DNA from: Rutpela maculata
Taxonomy: Eukaryota; Arthropoda; Insecta; Coleoptera; Cerambycidae
Direction: 5' to 3'
DNA: 64,000 nucleotides
NCBI GenBank assembly: GCA_936432065.2
Contig: OW386286.2
Coordinates: forward strand, 8,177,208 to 8,241,207
Shown here: piece by piece, positions 59,645 through 64,000 of the stretch
How positions within the stretch are numbered: the first letter of the stretch is position 1
Layout of the letters: every line of letters starts with the position of its first letter
Program-made: the position numbers and the translations under genes
Notes under the pieces: generated by a model
Databases searched by the model: none
The model's input: only the letters and a program-made list of their open reading frames with translations
Told to the model about the DNA's origin: nothing

Positions 59645-61453
59645 AAGAACCCCGCACAAAAGTATAGGAAAAGGCCTTTTGGTCAATTTTTTTGAAATTT
59701 TGGGTAAAAGTTCTCCTGGTTATACTGAACAAAAGTTCTCATGGGCACAAAGCTCAAAATTCAATAGTACGGCCGCCAGTGGCCTTTGAAATCTAAAAAT
59801 ATAAAGCTCTTATATAGTCCCTTGAGGTGAAGCTTTGACTCCAAAATTTCTGTGTCTGGACCGCAAAATATCTACTTCCCCATTTTCGACGGGGAATACG
59901 ATGATGACAATATTTCCTTATAGGTGCTAGGCTTAAGAGGCTTGTCGGATCAGGTATTTTTGTCAACTCGATTAAAATAAGTAAATATTGACTACAAGTG
60001 ACCTAACCCACTCCGGGGAGTTGAAACTAAATACACTCCCAATAACGAAATCCCACGAAAACAACGAAAATCAGCTGAAACACGGTATATCCCGTTTTTG
60101 AAGGCGGGTACCACAATGGTGACGATATTTCCCGATTTACCCTTCACTCACTACCCGTAAACCGAAAAAAACACGATAACGATTTCCCGGTGTTAGTCTT
60201 GCGAGGGCTTATCGTATCGTTTTTTTTTGTCAATTCGAATAAAATAAGTAAAAATTGACCACAGGTAACCTAACCGACCACCAGAAGTAGAAACTACTCC
60301 CACCCCAAATAACAATAGTTTCGACCTACCCTTCACTTACTACCCCTGAACCTGAAAACCACCTCATTTTTCGATTTTCCGCTGCTAGGCTTACGAGGGC
60401 TTGCAGGATAGGATTTTTTCTCGTCAATTCAAATAAAATAAATAAACCTCGATAGGACCAAACCCAAACAACCCAGGCAGCCTTTACACGAAGTGAACTT
60501 TTCCTTCAGTGATTGTGACGTCCATTTTGACTCTGATGAACAGTGTGGTTATAATTGTAAGCGTCGAAAGATCTATTAGCATAGAATGAGAATTGTATAT
60601 AATGAACCAGATGTAACGGATGATCATTGAATGAATAAAAACGAGAATATTATTACATATATAATCAATGAAAAACAAAAATATCTACATATACCAATGA
60701 CCTGTGTTAATCAATTCCCTACAAGCCACTGAAAGAAAAGATACTTTGTGTAAAGGCTGCTTGACTTCTCGTCTGATCGAGATTTAACTTATTTTGTTCG
60801 AACTGACGAGAAAAAAATCCTATCCAACAAGCCCTCGCAAGCCCAGTGTCGTAAAATCTGAAAAGGGGGGTGGTTTTCCGATTTAGGGGTAGTGGGTAAA
60901 GGGTAGGTCGGGAAATATTGTCACCATCGTGTTCCCCACCCTCGAACCGGGGTATACCGTTTTCCAGCTGATTTTCGTTGTTTTCGTGGCATTTCGTTAT
61001 TGGGAGTAACGGTAGTTTCAACCCCCAGGGTGGGTTAGGTTACCAGTGGTCAGTCGTTACTTATTTTATTCGAATCGACAAAAAAAACCGATCCGACAAG
61101 CCCTCGCAAGCCTAGCACCGGAAAATCGGTAAACCGGTTTAGAGACAGTTGGTGAAGGGTATGTCGGAAAACATTGACACCATCGTATTCCCCGTACTCG
61201 AAAATGGAGGAGTAGATGTCTTGCGGTCCAATCACAGAACTTTTGGGGTGGTCAAAACTTTACCTCAAGGACCTATATAAGAACTTTATATTTTTAGACT
61301 TCAAAGGCCGCTGGCGCGGTGCGGCGGCCGAACTATTTAATTTTGAGCATTATGATCATGAGAACTTTTGTTTAGTATAACCAGGAGAACTTTTTCCCAA
61401 AATTTCAAAAAATTTGACCGAAAGGCCTTTTCCTGTACTTTTGTGCGGGGTCC
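59645..61453. mobile_element. 1.81-kb palindromic element with repeated units in its arms
   Basis: The ends are GAACCCCGCACAAAAGTA and the complement of GGACCCCGCACAAAAGTA. The inverted arms run inward for about 830 bp to TTTACACGAAGT/ACTTTGTGTAAA, leaving a centre at 60500-60735. Each arm repeats a 250-290 bp unit containing CGAGGGCTTG, TCAATTCGAATAAAATAA and TACCCTTCACT. No target duplication was identified. No gene is present. Confidence 0.72.
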
Positions 61454-61914
61454 TTTTGATATTTTATATCATAAACAGATCACTAAACGTAAATAAAGGT
61501 AATAATATAGGCAATGAAATACATAGTAGCATTTTAAGCTACAAGATACATACAAAAAACGTAATGTGCTCTGCACAGAAAATCATTTACAGGTATTAAA
61601 TAAGAAATTTTATTAATAGTCTTTAAGAGGCGGGACGAGCACTCGGGAAAAGGATATAGCTTGTTTGTTTAATCAAACAACGAAATGCCCGCACATAACA
61701 CTGAAAGTCGCACTAAATTGGCGTCTTTGGCCACAATGTAAAACGAAAGTTAATGGAATGTAGTCCGGAGAGCTATCTCAGTTGCCGGTACACACAAAGT
61801 AGAAAGGTAAATGTACTTACAAAAACTGCAGCAAAAGGGGCGAAGGCACTGTTATAAGCTCAAATTATAGGTCGGTACCGATTGTAACCTCAACAAACTG
61901 CATAACTATACCAT

Positions 61915-62150
61915 TACCGGCACGGTAGCTCAATCGGTTAAGGCGTATTGAGTGGCAAATATTCTGACCGATTGTCCGTCGCGTTATGAGTTCGAGCTCC
62001 AGCCCCGATACTGACAATACCGGTGGGCATGGATGTATGTCTGCGTTTTTCCAAATGTGTAACCCTCTTCCGGACAGCCTTGGCTTTGAACACTATATTT
62101 AGTGTGGTGTATTATATCATAGGCATAGTAATATTAACACTGACTTCAAA
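61915..62150 (+). repeat. tRNA-derived SINE-like sequence
   Basis: GGTAGCTCAATCGGTTAAGG (A-box) and GAGTTCGAGCTCC (B-box) are correctly ordered for a polymerase III promoter. They are followed by a non-tRNA body (ACCGGTGGGCATGGATG, CTTCCGGACAGCCTTGG). The middle is longer than in a tRNA, so this is a SINE head and not a working tRNA. No tail or target duplication was resolved. Confidence 0.5.
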
Positions 62151-62980
62151 CTGTAACTTCTAATTAAACTACACGTAAAGCAGCCAGCGTTACACTTATT
62201 AAATGCTACCTTAATTCAGAAACGTCTATACTAGACATATTTTTGGTGTTAACTTCTCAACTACTCGATACAATTCACCAAAGAAGTTAAATCTCAAACT
62301 AATAAACACTTGAATGGCTCAAATTTCAGCCATAATTTTAACGACCTCCAAGCCTGCAGCCTGTGTGGAGAGTGTCGACATAATATTCATTTGTGGTTTT
62401 ATATTCGCGCCTAAACAAACTATTTTCTGGGGGCTGTAACCAAGGCAACTAGGCATTATGTCATAATTGTGCCCGCTTATTGGAGGATAATTTCCAGCGT
62501 TAGCCATATACCCGCGCATTTAATGGAATTTTTGGAATGCTAACTCGTAAACAATTAACCGTCCGACAGGGCCGGCGTTAAATCTTAACAAAACCAACAA
62601 AAAGGTAATTTTTGTAATAAAGATATAAAATAATGTAATTTAACGGATTTTAATAGAAATTTACGAATACCTAAAAAGTTGACCGTTACAACCCACCGTT
62701 TATGGATCAGAAAACTACAGACTATTAAATTTCTGAAGTTTCTTCTGAGGGTGCTTAGATATTGGATCGATGAATCGTAAAATCGTCAGATACTTTATGG
62801 AATTTGACTTGAAAATTCTGCGTCTTAAGGTCGTGAACAATATTGGAAGAAATTATAGTTCAGGTACAGATTCTATAACTTTGCTAATCGTGAAAGCAAA
62901 ATACGAAGGATCATGTGAAGTAATAATAAGCTTTTTCTATTGCATGTTTTTTTTTTAGAGAATCTTCAAATAAATATAAA
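62151..62980. other. No gene recognised
   Basis: Only short frames and unassigned AT-rich DNA. Nothing resembles the repeats elsewhere in the window. Confidence 0.4.
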
Positions 62981-63675
62981 AAAACCGCTGCTCAAGGAAT
63001 TACTACTTCCACATCCGGATTTTCTATCCAAGTCACTCACAACGAACAAATTTTGTATAAATAATTGTTTATGGAATTTTAATAATATAATATTTGAAAT
63101 CCTATACCCCAAAAACCCATAAAACGATACCCCACATCGGTAGTGGGGTGGGGGTGGTGATAGGGGGTGGTAATGGGGGTGGATAAAGTAAAAAAATATT
63201 TTGACGTTTCTGGTTCTTGTACACACACACCAAATCACAATTTTTTTTTCATCCCCTTTAATAATGGGGTGGGGGTGGTAATGGGGGTGGCTAATGCCAA
63301 AATTTTTTTTGAGACCTTAGTTTCTCTTGTATATACTAAATACTAATTTTATGAACTCTTACCTGCTTGATTTACCTATTTACCCCAAATTTAACCCAAT
63401 TTACCCCCCAACCCTTCGACGGAACAAGATGAAAATATAATCTAGTCCTAGATCTCGTTAAAGTACATATATGTACCAAATTTAAAGTCAATATCTCATA
63501 CGGTTCCAGAGTAAACGTGCGTACAAAAAAAAGTTACAGACCGACAGACAGACAGAAATTTCTTTTTCGCTCAAACTTAAAATCTCGACGTTTCATGACA
63601 TTCTAAGCCTATCTGAACAATAAAAATTTTTAAAAATTTTTTTGTCGTTACTATATTTCCACTGGATGTGGAAGT
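62981..63675 (+). mobile_element. HINE-like element, copy H7
   Basis: It runs from AAAACCGCTGCTCAAGG to CACTGGATGTGGAAGT, with ACTTCCACATCC near the start and a CCGACAGACAGACAG core. It is full-length in structure, with few differences from H2. Confidence 0.75.
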
Positions 63676-64000
63676 AATTTGATTGCAAGCAAATTAGTGT
63701 AATGTCTATTTTACTTACTCAGTTTTCTCAAAAAAAATGTTTTCTCAACCGCTTCTCAAGTCACCGAAGTAACTCCTTGAAAATCCAGAATGATTTAAAG
63801 TTATGGGGCTAGTTGAGAGAAAAGTGGGCATTGAGACTCACCTGAAAAGAAAATAATGTAAGTATATAGAAAAAAAAACATTCCATGTAAATTTTAAACA
63901 GTTGGAAAATTAATACAAATTCTGTCAAAGTGGTTGCTGACAAAGTCTTTTGAACATAATTAGACAAGGTGAAAACCTCGCCTTCGTATGAAAAAATGTT
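63676..64000. other. No gene recognised
   Basis: Unassigned sequence to the window edge. Confidence 0.4.

Overview
The window looks like AT-rich, transposon-dense nuclear DNA from an arthropod, most likely an insect. The evidence is a Tc1-like DD34E transposase, a mariner-like transposase of the insect DUF4817-containing type, a Ty3/gypsy LTR retrotransposon, HINE/DINE-1-like Helentron derivatives with a GTCT microsatellite core, hAT and TA/TTAA MITEs, and the absence of operons or any intact host gene. No species can be named from sequence alone. Every recognisable protein-coding stretch belongs to a mobile element, except a possible isolated THAP-type zinc-finger exon (33836-33927) and some unassigned coding remnants.

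Layout. 1-4.8 kb: tail of one mariner-like element, a complete but dead mariner-like element with ~280-bp inverted repeats (1469-3235), and an unassigned decayed coding stretch. 4.8-13.1 kb: a TA-flanked palindromic MITE, then a nest of AT-rich elements with termini CCCAAGTAACAATTT. Element O holds a TTAA-flanked MITE and element B; B holds a hAT MITE and element C; a second full copy, D, lies inverted 1.4 kb further on. 14.0-17.2 kb: a HINE copy, a foldback element with ~140-bp tandem units in its inverted arms, and a HINE remnant. 18.5-23.7 kb: a dispersed AT-rich repeat (family R) interrupted by a HINE copy and by a ~3.95-kb palindrome (F) that itself carries three other insertions. 23.9-31.0 kb: a young gypsy element (24535-29593) with nearly identical LTRs and a frameshift before integrase, followed by a repeat with a 12-bp minisatellite. 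31-38 kb: mostly unassigned sequence with the THAP-like exon and a Tc1-like element inserted into a HINE copy. 38.1-41.3 kb: a hAT MITE inside a TA-flanked MITE, then a 1.58-kb palindrome with CACTG-like ends. 42.9-46.8 kb: a retroposon-like tail, a 2.87-kb TA-flanked TIR element with a cysteine-rich coding remnant, and a TTA-flanked MITE. 49-53 kb: two HINE copies and a CAGGGTG MITE. 54.8-59.3 kb: a 5S-rRNA-like fragment and a decayed non-LTR retrotransposon (C2H2 fingers, RT, restriction-like endonuclease). 59.6-61.5 kb: another long palindrome. 61.9-63.7 kb: a tRNA-derived SINE-like sequence and a HINE copy.

How the parts relate. The window is a record of repeated insertion, and several insertions can be dated relative to one another because uninterrupted relatives are also present. 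Subtracting the inserts from B gives 1641 bp against 1645 bp for copy D. Subtracting the inserts from the two arms of F gives about 990 and 1010 bp. These agreements support the parses without any database search. The most unusual content is the CCCAAGTAACAATTT family: three insertions each show a 2-bp duplication, no superfamily was recognised, and the same motif recurs in the foldback's tandem units. All assignments come from reading the sequence; no search or alignment program was run.
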